Source: Gnetum montanum (Eukaryota; Streptophyta; Gnetopsida; Gnetales; Gnetaceae). From it: a DNA stretch of 64,000 nt. The first letter of the stretch is position 1; each line of letters starts with the position of its first letter. Position numbers and translations under genes: made by a program. A model generated the notes under the pieces. That model did no database searches. It saw only the letters and a list, made by a program, of their open reading frames with translations, and had not been told where the DNA came from. The stretch lies in the NCBI GenBank assembly GCA_015680685.1, contig MNCI01007659.1, positions 203,633-267,632 on the forward strand. Direction: 5' to 3'. Positions 13,230 to 25,600 of this stretch are shown in pieces.

Positions 13230-16200
13230 TTCTTATAAAATAATTTGATCTAGGAAGTCCACTCATTTATCTACAGATTGCTAGATAATAGCCATGCAAG
13301 GCTCTTTTGACTCTGGTTTTGGAGTTAAGCTCATCTCCCATGACATGTACAAGACCTAAAACCTTTCACCTCTTAAGAAGAGAAACAATCGTCTAGAATT
13401 AGTAGATCAATCAATTATTATCCCTCTGGGATTTGTAGAGAACATTATGACCACAATTTGTGGGTGGTCCTATCTTGTTGATTTTCTGGTGATCAAGGTG
13501 AACAACTGCAAAAGTGACTTTCCCATCATTATGAGAAGGGCTTGGTTAAGCACGGTCGATGCAAGTAAGGGTATAAGGGACCTATCTTTAGAAATATCCA
13601 AGGCAAATGAATTAGACAAGACTGAGAAGAAGCATATTCCTTACATTGCGTACAATGATAATGGATGCAATTGCGTGTAAGAGATTTGGTCCATCAAGGG
13701 CACATACATTAAGCCATGCAATTAGTGTGCACAAGAAATTAACATTCAAAGGTGTGTGTATGTAACAATCACAAAATAGGAGTGCACCTAGTGGCTAATA
13801 ACTAACTCAGATTGTAGCACACTATACATGGAGCCAACTGAGAGCCTAACGTGTGCAAATGTTGAAGGCATGAACAAAATTGAATAAGTTCATTCCCAAC
13901 TCTTTGATGAAGATAATGATAACTGTTGGGGAGAGTTGGAAATCCATGATCATTTCAAGTAAGATCCCTTAGAACTAAAAACTTTACTGGTTGGTATGGA
14001 GTATGCATTTTTTAAAAAATGATAAATCAATCATAATTAATGTTAAACTTGCTCCTAAACAAAAAAGAAAAGTTGTTGAAAGTGGTGAATAAATGGTTAA
14101 TAGCCTTTGCTTGGTCATATCCAGAGCTAACATGAATTGATCCAAGTATATGTTAGCATTGCATTTACACTAACTTGGCTATGAAACCTAGAAGGTAGTT
14201 GTAGAGGTGGCTAAACCCCAAATTGAAGCAAATCATCAAAGAGGAAATCAAGCAACTCCTTAGGTGGGGTTCATCTATCCAATTGCGGATAGTGAGTGGG
14301 TTAGCCCACTCATAATTGTACTGAAGAAGGGTGGCAAATGGTGGATCTGCATCAACTTTAGGTTGTTGAATATGACAACATTTAAAGATCACTTTCCCTT
14401 ACCATTTGTAGATCAAGTGTTAGATACCATATTTGGGCATTGTTATTATAGCTTCTTGGATGGTTATAGTGGCTATAACTAAATCCAAATTGCACTAGAA
14501 AATTAGGCCAAGACAACATTCATGAGTCCTCAGGGGACTTTTGCATATTGTAAGATGCCATTTGGTTTGTGTAATGCCCCTACAACATTCCAACGCTTGA
14601 TCCTTAGTATCGTTCAATAGTAGATTTGTAGTGGTGTTGAAGTCTTCATGCATAACTTTTCCACCTATGGAGCTACCTTTGAGCAAGCCTTGGATTGACT
14701 TGAGCAAGTACTAAAGAGATGTGTAGAGACAAACCTACAACTCAATTGGTAGAAGAGCCATATCATGGTTTAGGAAGGCATTGTGCTAGGGCACGAAATT
14801 TTGTAGAAATGGATTGAGGTAGACTTAGAAAAGATAAGGGTCATCTAAGGAATAACATGCCAACTAGAGACCATTAAAGATGTTTGGTCATTCCTTGGAC
14901 ACATTGGCTACTACCGATGATTCATGGAGTATTTCTCTAAGATTGTAAAGTCATTGGTAGAGCTTAAAAAGAAGGATGCACATTTTATCTAGTCCAAGGA
15001 ATGTAAACATGCATTACAACAATTAAAGGAGAAACTCATAGAAATACCAATCCTATGAGCACTAGACTGGTCCTGACCTTTCCACATCATGACCAATGCA
15101 TGTAACTATGCTTTGGGAGTAGTGCTCACATAGATGGATAATAAGAAATGTCCATATTACATCCACTGTGTGAGTTGAAGCATTGTGCAAGCATAGTTAA
15201 ATTACACCACCATGGAGAAAGAATTAATGGTAGTGGTGTATACTTTGGAAAAGTTCAGGCACTATGTGCTTGATTACAAAGTATTTGTGCATACGAATCA
15301 TAGTATAATCCACTTCCTCATGAATAGCTTGATGGTGAGCCCCCAGTATTATACAATGGCTCATGATCTTACATGAGTTTAATCTCACAATGGTACATCA
15401 AAAAGGGACCATGAATATGATTGCTAACCACCTCTCTTGCTTAATATGGAATAATAAAGAGGAGGAGAGCTTACTCTCTAATCAATTTCTAGATGAATTC
15501 CTCTTTATAGGAGAAATAAATAAACAAACGCCTACAAAAGCAACATGGTATAATGGAATCCTCACCTACCTTCTTACTTAAGAGATGCCACAAGACTTGG
15601 ATTTTAGGAAGAAGCAACAATTTCTTCATTAGGTCAAATACTTCATGGAAATTAATGGACAACTTTACAAGGCATGCATTGATGGCCTAGTTTGCTAGTG
15701 TGTCCCTAATTAAAATCAATTGCGTATTCTCTAGGATGCCCACGAAGGACCTTGTGGCGGCCACTATGCAAAGAGACACACAACCATAAAAATCCTGATG
15801 GTAGGATACTATTGGCCTACATTCTTTAGGGATTCCCACTAGTTTGTCAAGTCTTGTGAACATTGCAAATGAGATGGGGGGATGACAAATCACATGGAAG
15901 GTCCTCAATAGTGGATTCAACCACTAAAACCTTTTGACATATGGGGTGTTAATTTCATGGGTCCCATCACACCCATGTCCAATGGAAAGGTGTATATTAT
16001 AGTAGTAATTGAATACTACAAAAAATGTGTAGAAGTAACAACCATTAGTAATTGTACATCATCCATTGTTGCCAAATTTATACAACAAAATATTATGAAT
16101 AGGTTTGGGGTGCCATGTTCACTAATTTTTGACAATGGAACTCATTTCATAGGTGTCACCTTTAGAAAGTTAATGCAATGCTTGGGGGGTAGAACATAAA

Positions 16201-16800
16201 TTAACAACACCTTACCACCCGCAAGCCAACAATCAAGCAGAGGTAACCAATTGGGAGATCACAAAAATACTAATGTGGACCATTAGCAAATATAGGAAGG
16301 ATTGGAGTACAAAGCTTAATTATGCTCTCTGGGCTTATCATTCAACATGGAAACTTCCTATTGGCTATTCTTCCTATGATTTAGTGTACGGAAACCTTCC
16401 AACACTCCTAATTCAATCCAAGCTCCGTACACTCTCAAGAGCCTCTAATCTAAATCTTGACCTAAGTCTAGCATAGAAAGAATGATTAATCAACCTAAAC
16501 GTGTTAGATGAAAATCAATTAGTGGCCCTATCCTTGAATGAGGTGAACAAGGGATTCAGCAAGCAAAGTCATGACCTTAGAATTAAAAAAGGAAAACTTC
16601 AACTAGGAGATAAGGTTCTCTATTGGAATCCCACACATGTACCCCAAAAAAAAATTCCAAACATTATGGGAGGGATCTTATGTAATTGATTAAACCTTTC
16701 CCTTTGGGGTCATGTTAAGCTACAAGCTTGAATGCTCGAGTAAAGAGCAGTTAGTCAACATCCAACGAGTAAAGCCTTTTCTAGAACCAAGACAGGCTAG
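13230..16800 (+). pseudogene. Gypsy-1 pol: protease, reverse transcriptase, RNase H, integrase
   Basis: Protease: FDSGFGVKLISHDM near 13305, then PIIMRRAWLSTVDA near 13525. RT: 14264-14930, with YPIADSEWVSPLIIVLKKGG, INFRLLN, KDHFPLPFVDQVLD and MPFGLCNAPTTFQR. The catalytic FMDD box reads FMHN near 14648, so both Asp are lost. RNase H: NACNYALGVVL near 15100, TTMEKELMVVVYTLEKFRHYV near 15210. Integrase: zinc-type AHEGPCGGHY and VKSCEHCK (15740-15875), core WGVNFMGPITP near 15940 (first catalytic Asp now Asn), FDNGTHF near 16130, NNQAEVTNWEI near 16230, and the end block RVKPFLEP near 16770. No chromodomain is visible. Many stops (TAG, TGA), so dead. Confidence 0.93.
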
Positions 16801-17523
16801 TGTAAATACCACCTTAATGGATGGAAAACCACATTCTATTTTTTAGATCTCCTCCTTCCTACTTAGTTGTGGAGGAGATGGCCATCCGTGCTAACCACCA
16901 ACATGGCTTCCCAGTTCTTTCTATCTTTTTGTTTTTCACATTTTTGATTTTTACAAGATCATTTATTTTACAAATTTTTGATTTTTCTAATTTTTCTAAT
17001 TTTCCATCATTGTTAGTACTTTTGAACCCTTCTTGACTATTTTACACTTTCTTATATATTTTACATTATTTTTTTTGATTCAAGTGTGATATATTCTTAT
17101 TTTGCTAATAACACTGCTTTATTGTCATAGGACATAGTGTCGCTGTTGCTGTTTACTAATGATGGTTTGTGCTTAATGTTGTGATTATCGATGTTTGGTT
17201 TCTATTTTTGAGTTTTGATGTCTAATGATTTTAACATGGTTTATTTTTCATGGAACAGGTAGTGAGTCCACAACATCTGCCCATCCAATGAACTCTATGG
17301 TTTTCCTTGTTTTGGAATTTAAGGTCCCTTCCCATTAAAGAAACTTTTAATTAATTAGTAACCTTGGTAGTTCTGAAATTAGGAAGGATCCAAAGGTTTG
17401 TAAAGGGTGTGACTTCAAGGGAACTCAGTACTCCTTGTAGTCTTCTACTTGCTTGAGTGTTTTTCACGGACTTCTTACCGTTCCATACCACCCACTGATA
17501 GGAAGTCAAATAATGTCATTGCA

Positions 17524-17705
17524 TGGTGTGGTTTCCATTTCAAAAATAAAAAAAATAAAAAAATACAACAACAATGGGAATTCAAACCACACCCCTTTGA
17601 CACGAATAAGTCCTTCCATGGTGTCTTTCCCATTTGAAAAATTAAGAAAAAAAAATAATGGAAATTTAAAGCACACCCCTTGGACAAATAAATAGGCTAC
17701 AAGCA
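17524..17705. repeat. Tandem duplication, two units of about 95 bp
   Basis: A unit starting GGTGT-TTCC-ATTT, running through an A-rich core and ending in CACACCCCTTGACA-AATA, occurs twice back to back with drift. Gypsy-2 has one equivalent unit near 37895-38060, so the doubling is specific to Gypsy-1 or to this copy. Confidence 0.6.
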
Positions 17706-18162
17706 TTGGTTATGAGACTCGAATAGCATGCACCTATGTTTAAATGTCCCCTCTAAATAAGTCCCTATCTCTTACTTCCTACTTCTCCATTGTTTTGTCT
17801 ATGGAATGTTGGTTTTCTTATGGAAGCATTCTTGTGTCTCGAGTGAGTGGATTGGTCTTGGAGTGGTAATGCAAAGTCACTGAAAGCAAATGATTTTGGT
17901 CTGGATTAAGGATGGAACTTCTTGGATCATTTTAAACAAAAATTTCACAGGGGACTTCTTATGAACTCAATTCAGAACTCCATTCCACCTTTTCTATCAT
18001 CTATCCATGCTGCCATAACTCACCTCACTATTAGGTTTTATGTTATGCTCTATGTCTTAGTCTAATGTATTGGGATTGTTGAATAGATTCTTTTGAGTTG
18101 GTCCTTAACTGGTCATGATCGTTAAATTGACTATGGGGCCCACAGACTCCTTGGTTGAGGTT

Positions 18163-18213
18163 ATGCAAGGGCAAAAAGGGCATGAGCCTACTATGGGTAG
18201 GATCCACTTGCAT
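18163..18213 (+). other. Conserved stem-loop, Gypsy-1 copy
   Basis: ATGCAAG at 18163-18169 pairs with CTTGCAT at 18207-18213 across a loop rich in GG and CC. The equivalent element in Gypsy-2 (38521-38574) has a perfect nine-base stem. Gypsy-3 keeps the right arm and most of the loop. Confidence 0.5.
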
Positions 18214-18487
18214 GGCTTTTGGCTTGATTAGTTAAGGTTCCTTATCCTTGACATCTCTACAATCCTACCTTTCGCATATTCCAATGAGTACACCACTCAG
18301 TGCTCATTAATCTTTCATTTCATTCATCCACTACATCAAGTTTTCTCCATTTTTCCAGATTTATGAACTTCAACACCCTCTTTTCATGTTTTCATACTAT
18401 TCTTGGTGTTTTAAGCTTTCATTTGACACTTATTTAACTCAAAAAATCTTCATATTTTGCAAGTTTGATTAGAGTCAAAATTTGATT

Positions 18488-18566
18488 ATGGTGGTCAACA
18501 ATTGCATCATTAAGGCCCCATTGATGCATCCGCCCTAGTTGATGTGTGCAAAACCCTATATATACC
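18488..18566 (+). promoter_or_regulatory. Internal promoter-like segment of Gypsy-1
   Basis: GCATCA (18504-18509) and TGATGC (18522-18527) form an inverted pair, followed by CTAGTTGATG and a TATA box, CTATATATACC, at 18556-18566. The words are those of the Gypsy-1 LTR U3. It lies about 500 bp before the extra ORF, so it may drive a subgenomic transcript. Function is inferred. Confidence 0.45.
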
Positions 18567-19059
18567 GCTGAACACTTTGTAATTTTTTGCCATTTTCTCT
18601 TAACACAAGGGGAGTTGTTGAAAATTTTTAGAGCCCAAAACCTTCCAAAGCTCATAACTTCCCAACCATTTGTCCAAATCACTCTATTTTTCGATCCTAT
18701 GCTTATCAGAGGTAAGATCTTTATCATGGGGGCTACAAACCTTAAGGTTTCTGATGAAAAATTGATGAAATTTTTTGAAAATTTTTCTAACTCCCCCAAG
18801 GGTTAATAACCTTAAGTACATATAAACATCAAATTTTGTGCAAATTAACCTTTTCAAGAATCCCCAGGATGATTTATTAATGATAATACATAAACAAAAT
18901 GACAATTGGATTAATTAAATCAACCATAATCACAACTTATCCAAGTGTAAAAGTCCTTAGGAGTTAAGGTATCCCAATTATTTTAAGGTTACACAATGAT
19001 TGCTAATCCATGGTCTTATTGTGATTGCAAATGGTACCAAAACAAAATTTCCATAGGAA

Positions 19060-21945
19060 GGAGAATCCTCACAACCATAGGAGAAGTAGCCCAGAGTTAG
19101 AAGGGGCTAGCAAGAACAAGGCCAAGAACTACCTGAGGTAACCCATGCAACATGACCTCTTTGTGAGGAGCCTGAAGTAGAATCTGTTCAATAGATTTTA
19201 GAAGAAGAAGTGCCAACCGAATAATTACAATGAGGAGAAGTGCTTGGGCCCGTGCCAAGGCTTGAGGTTACTTTGAATCAAGCCTGCCTTTATACCATTA
19301 AGTCCTGAGAGATCCAACAATTAGTCCTTCAAGAGATTAACTTTGGGCCATTCCTTGAAAAAGCTCCAGAGGATGTTAAGACTCAACTACGAACCTCTCC
19401 CATGTGGCTAATTATCACATCCAGTGGGGAGTGGTACATGGGAGAAACATACCTCTTCTAGAACAATTGAAGGCTACGATCCATAGTCAAGATCAAGGAC
19501 ATTCAAGTGTCCTATTTGGCAGAAGCTATTACATAGGCACTTGGGTTACTTGACACTAGAACACAGTTGGTGGAATTATCCATGCAAGGTGATCCTAAGG
19601 CTAAGAAGGAGTTGGACCCAACATTGCTACAGGGTGGACCATAAGGAGTATGGTGCACTCACACCAATGGAGTAGATTTACTTTAAGATTGTGGCTTATC
19701 ACCTCAATCCAACAGTGAGGCCAAGCAAGTTGACTACTTTCTTTGCTCGAGCATATGCTGCTCTAAGCAAGAAGTTCCCCGTTAGCCTTCCACAGCTACT
19801 ATACTTGGAAATTGAGAAGTATTTTAAAGAAAACAAACATGGAAGGAAGACCTTGCCCTTTCCATGCCTCATCAAAAAAATTTGCAAGAGGGAAAAAATT
19901 ATTTGCTACTCCAATGCACACTCAGGCATACTCCTTTGGCCTCATGTTTCAAGATCATGAAAGAGAAGATGCCATCGATGACTCAATTAGAGGAGTTGCC
20001 ACCACCACCACCCACTTAGGAGACAACATCGGAGGGTTGTGCAATCATTGAGCATCTACAGAAAATTTGAGAACAACTCTTGAGTGAACAAGAGCAACAA
20101 GCAGGAATGAGTGGGATAGATCCATTTATGTACCAACCAACAATAAGTAACCTTAATGAGGTGGCTCGAATAGTTAGCTAGATGGAGAGAGGTGGTTTCA
20201 TTTTCTCTACTCAAGGAACGTAGTTGCCTATGAGGTTGGATCCCAATGCTTAGGAGGTGATGGTGTCACTATCAACACACCACCTATTCCTAGAAATCTC
20301 TGGGAATGCTACCACTTTTTCGGTGAAGTTGGAGGAATGCGAAGGGGCAACTGTCTTGGTAATGCAACACCAAAGGTAGAAGACAATAATAGAAGTAGTT
20401 ACTGATTGTGTAATAGAAGCATTGAATGCACCTACAACATATGTACCAAACATATCTGCACTTCAAGATGTGTAGACATATGTAGGCATGGTCAACAAGA
20501 AATTGAACACAACCTAGCACAAAAAGTTGCTAGAATAATTGGTAGGAACTGGGCAACTGACTCTGAACATCTTTAATCTTTTGGAGAACATCACTACAAC
20601 CTAATTAGAGCTGCTAAATGTAAGGGGTAGATGCATTATTTTAGAGGGACAACTAGAAAGTTGGCCTAAGAGCAAAATCAATGCTTGGCCATGGAGGTTG
20701 CCAAACTTCATGCCCAACTTGCTGATCAAGCAATCTTTAGCCCAACAATGACAAGAGATGAAGCTATCAAATAGCTTTAAGAAAAATTTTAGAAGGCTGA
20801 GGAGAAGGCAGTGATGTCCATCTTTAAATAGTCCAGAGCTGAAGTTGAAACATACTTAATCTAGAAGGACTTAAACCAGATGCACTAGGAGAATGAAACA
20901 TTGACTGTATAAAGTTATCGCTTGCGAAATGTTGATGCATAAAAGGACCAAATGCAAGAATTTATTCATCAATAGTAGGAGCAGCTTGTTAGGGGAAACA
21001 CTAAACTAAGGAAATTGGTGATGGAAAACTGCAATCTATCAATGGAGGAGGTACACACCTTGCGTCAAAAGTCTTTCATCAAGATCATCGCCTAGAAAAA
21101 TGAAGCCCTCAAATTTGAGAAAGTGAAAAATTATTATAGGGACAAGGTTGGCTTGCAGAAAGAAGTGAATGAGAAGCACATCCAGATGGCAAAGGAAAAA
21201 ATGAATAAAGCCCTCCAGTAACTCCAACAAGGAGGAGAAATGTGGCAACCCATCGTTGATGGGATCAACACCTAGAAAAAAGTGGAGATCCACTTATTGG
21301 AGTTGGAAATTGAGGAGATGACAAAGTATATGGAGTTGGCTAACCTTCGTCATGAAAACTTGGCAATGTTGACTGCTAGATGGTCATAGTTGGAGTTAGA
21401 AAAAAAAGTGGCTAGCTCATATTTGCTATACGAGGGCAAGTTCAAACACCACAAGGACACTAAGCAAAAGCTTGAGACTGTTAACATTGAACTCAAAGTT
21501 CTCAAAGGGCAATTCAGAGATCAACAATTTATCACTAGGAACCTAGCTAAATAGATGAATGACTACCAGGAGTTGAAAGACATAATTAGGACATTTGACA
21601 TTGAATGTAAATAGTTCGCTGCTTGGTTCATCAACATAAAGGATTTGTTTTTAGCAATCATGTGTCCTTGGGATGTGCTCATTCCAACCCACATTTGAGA
21701 AGCTATGTGGATGGTGCATGATCCCAATAGTAAGGAGGAGAAAATGAAAGCACTATTGGATGCTTTCTACCTCATGCTTGAAGTTGCAACAGTAGTAGGA
21801 AAGTCGCAGCCACCTCAACTGTCACCCGTGTGTAAAGCCAGTGAAGGTCGCTCAAAGCCTTGGGGACCACCAATGCCTAGGATCACTAGCTTCATACCAT
21901 CAAGGAATGTGCTATCCAATTTTAAATATTTAAGTCATGGTATTC
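19060..21945 (+). pseudogene. Gypsy-1 extra ORF: plant-transposon-like domain plus long coiled coil
   Basis: A decayed frame downstream of pol. At 19691-19880 the segment RPSKLTTFFARAYAALSKKF, followed by LPQLLYLEIEKYF and LPFPCLIKKICKREKI, has the shape of the 'putative plant transposon protein' domain (Transposase_32 type): L-P-S, an R-A pair, an E-I helix, then F-P-x-L-I-x-x-x-C. From about 20770 to 21640 the frame is rich in Glu, Lys, Gln and Leu with heptad spacing (for example MENCNLSMEEVHTLRQKSF, EALKFEKVKNYYRDKV), a long coiled coil. The last open part is 21705-22019. Many TAG stops stand where Gln is expected. Such ORFs after pol are known in some Athila/Tat elements; the role is unknown. 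Confidence 0.6.
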
Positions 21946-22110
21946 AATTTTGTGTTTTTAACACCTTCATTTTTTGTAATGTGTTGATTCATACACCTGG
22001 GCATTTCATTTTTTGTTAAATTAGTGATTTTATTTTGTTTGAAGAAAAGTTAATTAATAATTCCATACCTTCCCAATTTTGTAAAGGAACTTGAGAACAA
22101 GTTTTCATTT

Positions 22111-22123
22111 AATCATGGGGGTA
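22111..22123 (+). other. Gypsy-1 polypurine tract
   Basis: AATCATGGGGGTA lies directly before the 3' LTR start TGATGAG. The same tract occurs before the Gypsy-2 3' LTR (39537-39549), where it primes plus-strand DNA synthesis in this family. Confidence 0.75.
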
Positions 22124-23058
22124 TGATGAGTTGCATTCTATCAGCTATATTGACAAGACCTTGTCGATGTGGCCTCGTTGTTTAGACCTCATCGACAAGG
22201 CCTAGTTGATGCATTATATCATGCATCGACATGGCCTTGTCAATGTAGTGTCTATAGTTGACTATAAATACATGCTTGTAGCTACATTTATGGAAAGTAG
22301 AGATTGTAGTTGTAATGGAGCTATTGTAGTTTCTCCATTTGAAAGTTAGAATTTTTCTCCTAAGTGCTTGTAGTAGGAGTCATTGAGTGTATAGATCTTT
22401 ATTCAAGCATTGTTATACTTGAACATGATGGTGTGTGTGGCAATAAAGATGAGCTTTCTAATAAACCTTACAACACTTTGGATAGATTAGCTGTTTCATT
22501 TATGCATTTAATGTCTTCAATTATTTATTAAATGTTTTCAATTAGTTATGAAATATTTTCTAGTTATTACATTAATGAAGCAATTAAGCCAGATAGATTA
22601 CACACATAAGTATGACCACTTCAAGTGTAACATGTATTCACTTGGTAATCCTAGTAGCGTTATTACTTGGTACACCCAGTAGCATGGCACTTGGTTGCCC
22701 AACAATGGATACGTGGGTTTAAGATGTGTACGGAAAGTGGGATTAGATGCTTATGTTAGAATTAGTTAAATTTTAGTTAATTAGTTAATTTAGGTTAGTT
22801 AACCAAATTTCTTTCATCTACATTTTGAGCACCAAACTATAAAAAAAAATGATAAAAATTAGATACCTCAATTACACTTAATGATATTAACAAAAATCAC
22901 AAGTGTAATTGGGAAGACAACGATTGACCTTAAGGCTAGATTCACTTCCTAAAGGGCTAGTGCACTAGAAATGATAAAGTCCACAGAATTTGATTGGATT
23001 ATGCATGAACACTTTGTGATTCATATGGTTGGGCATAGGGGTACCTCGTCGCTCATTA
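22124..23058 (+). repeat. Gypsy-1 3' LTR
   Basis: The partner of 9627-10556. Shared blocks include the TATA region, the GGATAGATTAG block, the TACATTAATGAAGCAATTAA block and the final ATATGGTTGGGC. The end reads CTCATTA. Differences from the 5' LTR are mostly transitions, and their density fits an old insertion. Confidence 0.92.
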
Positions 23059-23212
23059 GTCATGAAGTAAGAGAATAAGGAAGATGAAATTAACCCTCAA
23101 TTTGTAGCACAAATCATCATTTGGAGACACAATTACTAATGAAAATGAGTGAGTAAACCTAGGAAAAAAACCCATAAAATCATATCAAAATCGCAAAAAA
23201 TAAAGCTTTAAT

Positions 23213-23741
23213 TATAATTATTTATGGAAAATTTCCATGTAACTATAAATGTGTTATGGAAATTTTCAATGTAATTGTTTATGTGTTATAGAAAGTTTCA
23301 ATGTAACCATTTACGCGTTATGGAAAACTAATGGTTTCAAAATAGAAACTAACTAAATTTACTGTAACAGTTATCACAAGAATGGTCTCATATTTCCCCT
23401 TTAAACCAAAAGTTAATCTTTGGTAATGAATGTTTTTTGGCCTATAAAATGTTCTTGATGGAAGAATAAATGGTATCAAAATACATCACAACAGCGTTAT
23501 AGTTATAGTTTTGGTCCCTATTACAAACACTCAGAGTCTCCATACACCATCGTTGTTGATTGTTAGTGTGATAGAAGAATCAAAATACTATTTGAAACAA
23601 GTTCACATAAAAGCATCAATGGCTGGAGGTCAATTCTCAATTTATATCCACATTTTTATGGCTTGTGCAATTTCAGTAATTTTATGCAATTTGGTTAGAT
23701 GCACGTTTTGGCCAATTTTTTTCTACAAATTTTTTTTTACA
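23213..23741 (+). repeat. Copia-2 5' LTR
   Basis: 529 bp, ending in TTTTTACA just before the primer site. It opens with three imperfect 32-bp subrepeats of the form TTATGGAAA-TTT-CAATGTAA. Its start is fixed by the TTAAT target duplicate and by alignment to the 3' LTR. Confidence 0.93.
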
Positions 23742-23743
23742 TT

Positions 23744-23755
23744 TGGTATTAGAGC
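23744..23755 (+). other. Copia-2 primer binding site (initiator tRNA-Met)
   Basis: TGGTATTAGAGC differs at one position from TGGTATCAGAGC, the standard plant copia site complementary to initiator tRNA-Met, and lies two bases after the LTR. Confidence 0.93.
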
Positions 23756-23756
23756 A

Positions 23757-25600
23757 CTAGGTTAGGTCTTTGTGTTAATATTTAGAACTTTTTTAACGAG
23801 GTTCATCATTTTTGTTCTATCAATCCTTTCTTGCCTATGTAATTATAGAATACAAAAGAATTCAATATATGACTTGTATGCACAAATTGCTTAACCATAT
23901 TTATTTTCCCACTCTTATGATTTTTTTGGTGTATCTAATGCTTTGTTAATGGTGTCAAACTAAGGTGGATTTTTCTTCTGCATAAAATTTTTAGTACTAT
24001 TGTCAAAATACATTATTTGGTATCATGCTAGAAATAGAGAAGTACTTGAACTTGTTTGGGTTTGTTTTTAAGGATGCACTTCTTGGGAATGTCTTATTTT
24101 ATATGTTTGAAACCAAAATCAATTTGATTTTGTGTGCAATAAGAGACATGGTTGCTAGTTTTTTTGTGTTGTTTTTAATCCATGCCTCGGTGATTTGAGA
24201 CTTTAAGATAATTGATGGTGTGTTTACTATGAGGCTTGACTAATGAGTAACCACATGCACTTACAGTTTATTGGAAAAGATAAAAAGAATTTTTGGATTT
24301 TTGTGAATATAGATAATTTGTCTGATTCTTCTGAATATATAGATATCATGTTACCTTTATTTGTCTTGATTATTATTTAGATTTTTTTTAAAAAGAACAA
24401 ACCTAGGATGAATGCAAAGTTAATTTAGCCAAATCAATGATGAAAAAGCACATTGAGATCTAGAGGCTATATTCATGCATTGCAGCTGTAAGAACTACCT
24501 TTTTGATCACTCTAGCTGAAGGTTAGAGGTCACTAAAGAGGCTGCAACCATCCAACATTAGGTTTCTAGTTATTTTTTCTTACAGAGAATCTACAATTGT
24601 CCTTTACATACTTCATTTTTTGCTATTTAATTTTTTACAGTTCCATATATGAGGCATGCCATTACCTTTTATCTTATTTTCTTTCTTCTTTGAAGATAAA
24701 GGATATTAAATTTATAGCTGTATCGATGTAGTGTTTGCGATAATTATAGATTGCATTGGGTTTTGCATGTTGTCTATTTTTTTCAAGTATAGTGTGCACA
24801 TTCTAACATCTAGCATTAGTAGGGATTGATGAGAGCTTTCTAGTATCATATATTGTTACTATTTTTATAGTTAATAAGAAGTGTCTACTTACCACATGAG
24901 ATTCCATCTCTAAATTCTTTTAATATGTAGACATTTTCAAAATAGTGGGTGTGATTTAGGATGTTGACAATGATTTTTGGGCTTGCATATGCTATTTTGT
25001 TGTCAAGGGCTAATGTGGACCTTTATGAACTTGCATTTAGAGTTGCCACTATGAAATAATTAATTTTATGCATAATTTATTTTTGTATATATCTATAAAG
25101 TGACATATTGATATATGGATGGTTTTTTGCATAAAGATTACGACTAGTGATATATATAATTTTTTATAATTAGAGAGTAGCTACAACATCTTTAATTATG
25201 CAACATTATATATTAAGAGTTTTTGGATCACATATGGTAAACAAACATTAAATTTTGATTAATCATATGTAATATAATAGATTTTATCCCACAGAAATTT
25301 TTATTATATTTGATATGATTAATTAGGATGATGTATTAAATTATTTTTCTTAATTTACCCACATGGATTAAGAAAAGGGGTATAATTTCATAGTTTCATC
25401 ATAAGGATATATGAATATGTTTGAATTGAGAATTTAGCCCATAGGCAATTTTTATGTCATTTGATTAATATTTTATGCATGATTTACATCGATGAACATG
25501 TCATATAGTATTTTAACCTCAAATTTAGTAACATAAGCATGTTTTAATTTATGCAATTATAAACCTATGAACTACTCTAATTTAAAATGTGACATTCCTA
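23757..25600 (+). pseudogene. Copia-2 gag region, too decayed to read
   Basis: This is where gag belongs, between the primer site and protease. No frame longer than a few dozen codons remains and I cannot identify a gag core or zinc knuckle. AT content is very high, including runs of T. Called from position only. Confidence 0.45.

Larger units (their letters stand above)
16801..19060 (+). other. Gypsy-1 non-coding region between pol and the extra ORF
   Basis: No protein is recognisable in 2.2 kb, yet several blocks are shared with Gypsy-2 and Gypsy-3 in the same order: a GGGTGTGAC-TTCAAGGGAACT block near 17406, an A-rich duplicated stretch (17524-17700), a CTACAAGCA block near 17697, a hairpin at 18163-18213, and a word-plus-TATA segment at 18488-18566. 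Conservation in three families suggests a cis-acting RNA or DNA role. Confidence 0.6.
9627..23058 (+). mobile_element. Gypsy-1: 13.4-kb Ty3/gypsy LTR retrotransposon, full structure but decayed
   Basis: Two LTRs of about 930 bp in the same orientation bound gag, pol and a long 3' region. The LTRs begin TGATGAG and end CTCATCA (5') or CTCATTA (3'), so the tips are inverted TGATGA/TCATCA. A tRNA-Asp-type primer site follows the 5' LTR and a polypurine tract precedes the 3' LTR. Pol order is protease, RT, RNase H, integrase, as in Ty3/gypsy. The tRNA-Asp primer, large size and extra ORF after pol point to the non-chromodomain Athila/Tat side of the family. It is autonomous in layout but has stops throughout. 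Near-matching five-base flanks (ATCAT / GTCAT) support a single insertion. Confidence 0.9.

Noticed and set aside
18434-18806. Open frames on both strands near the internal promoter of Gypsy-1
   Set aside because: They overlap each other and the conserved non-coding block, and match nothing.
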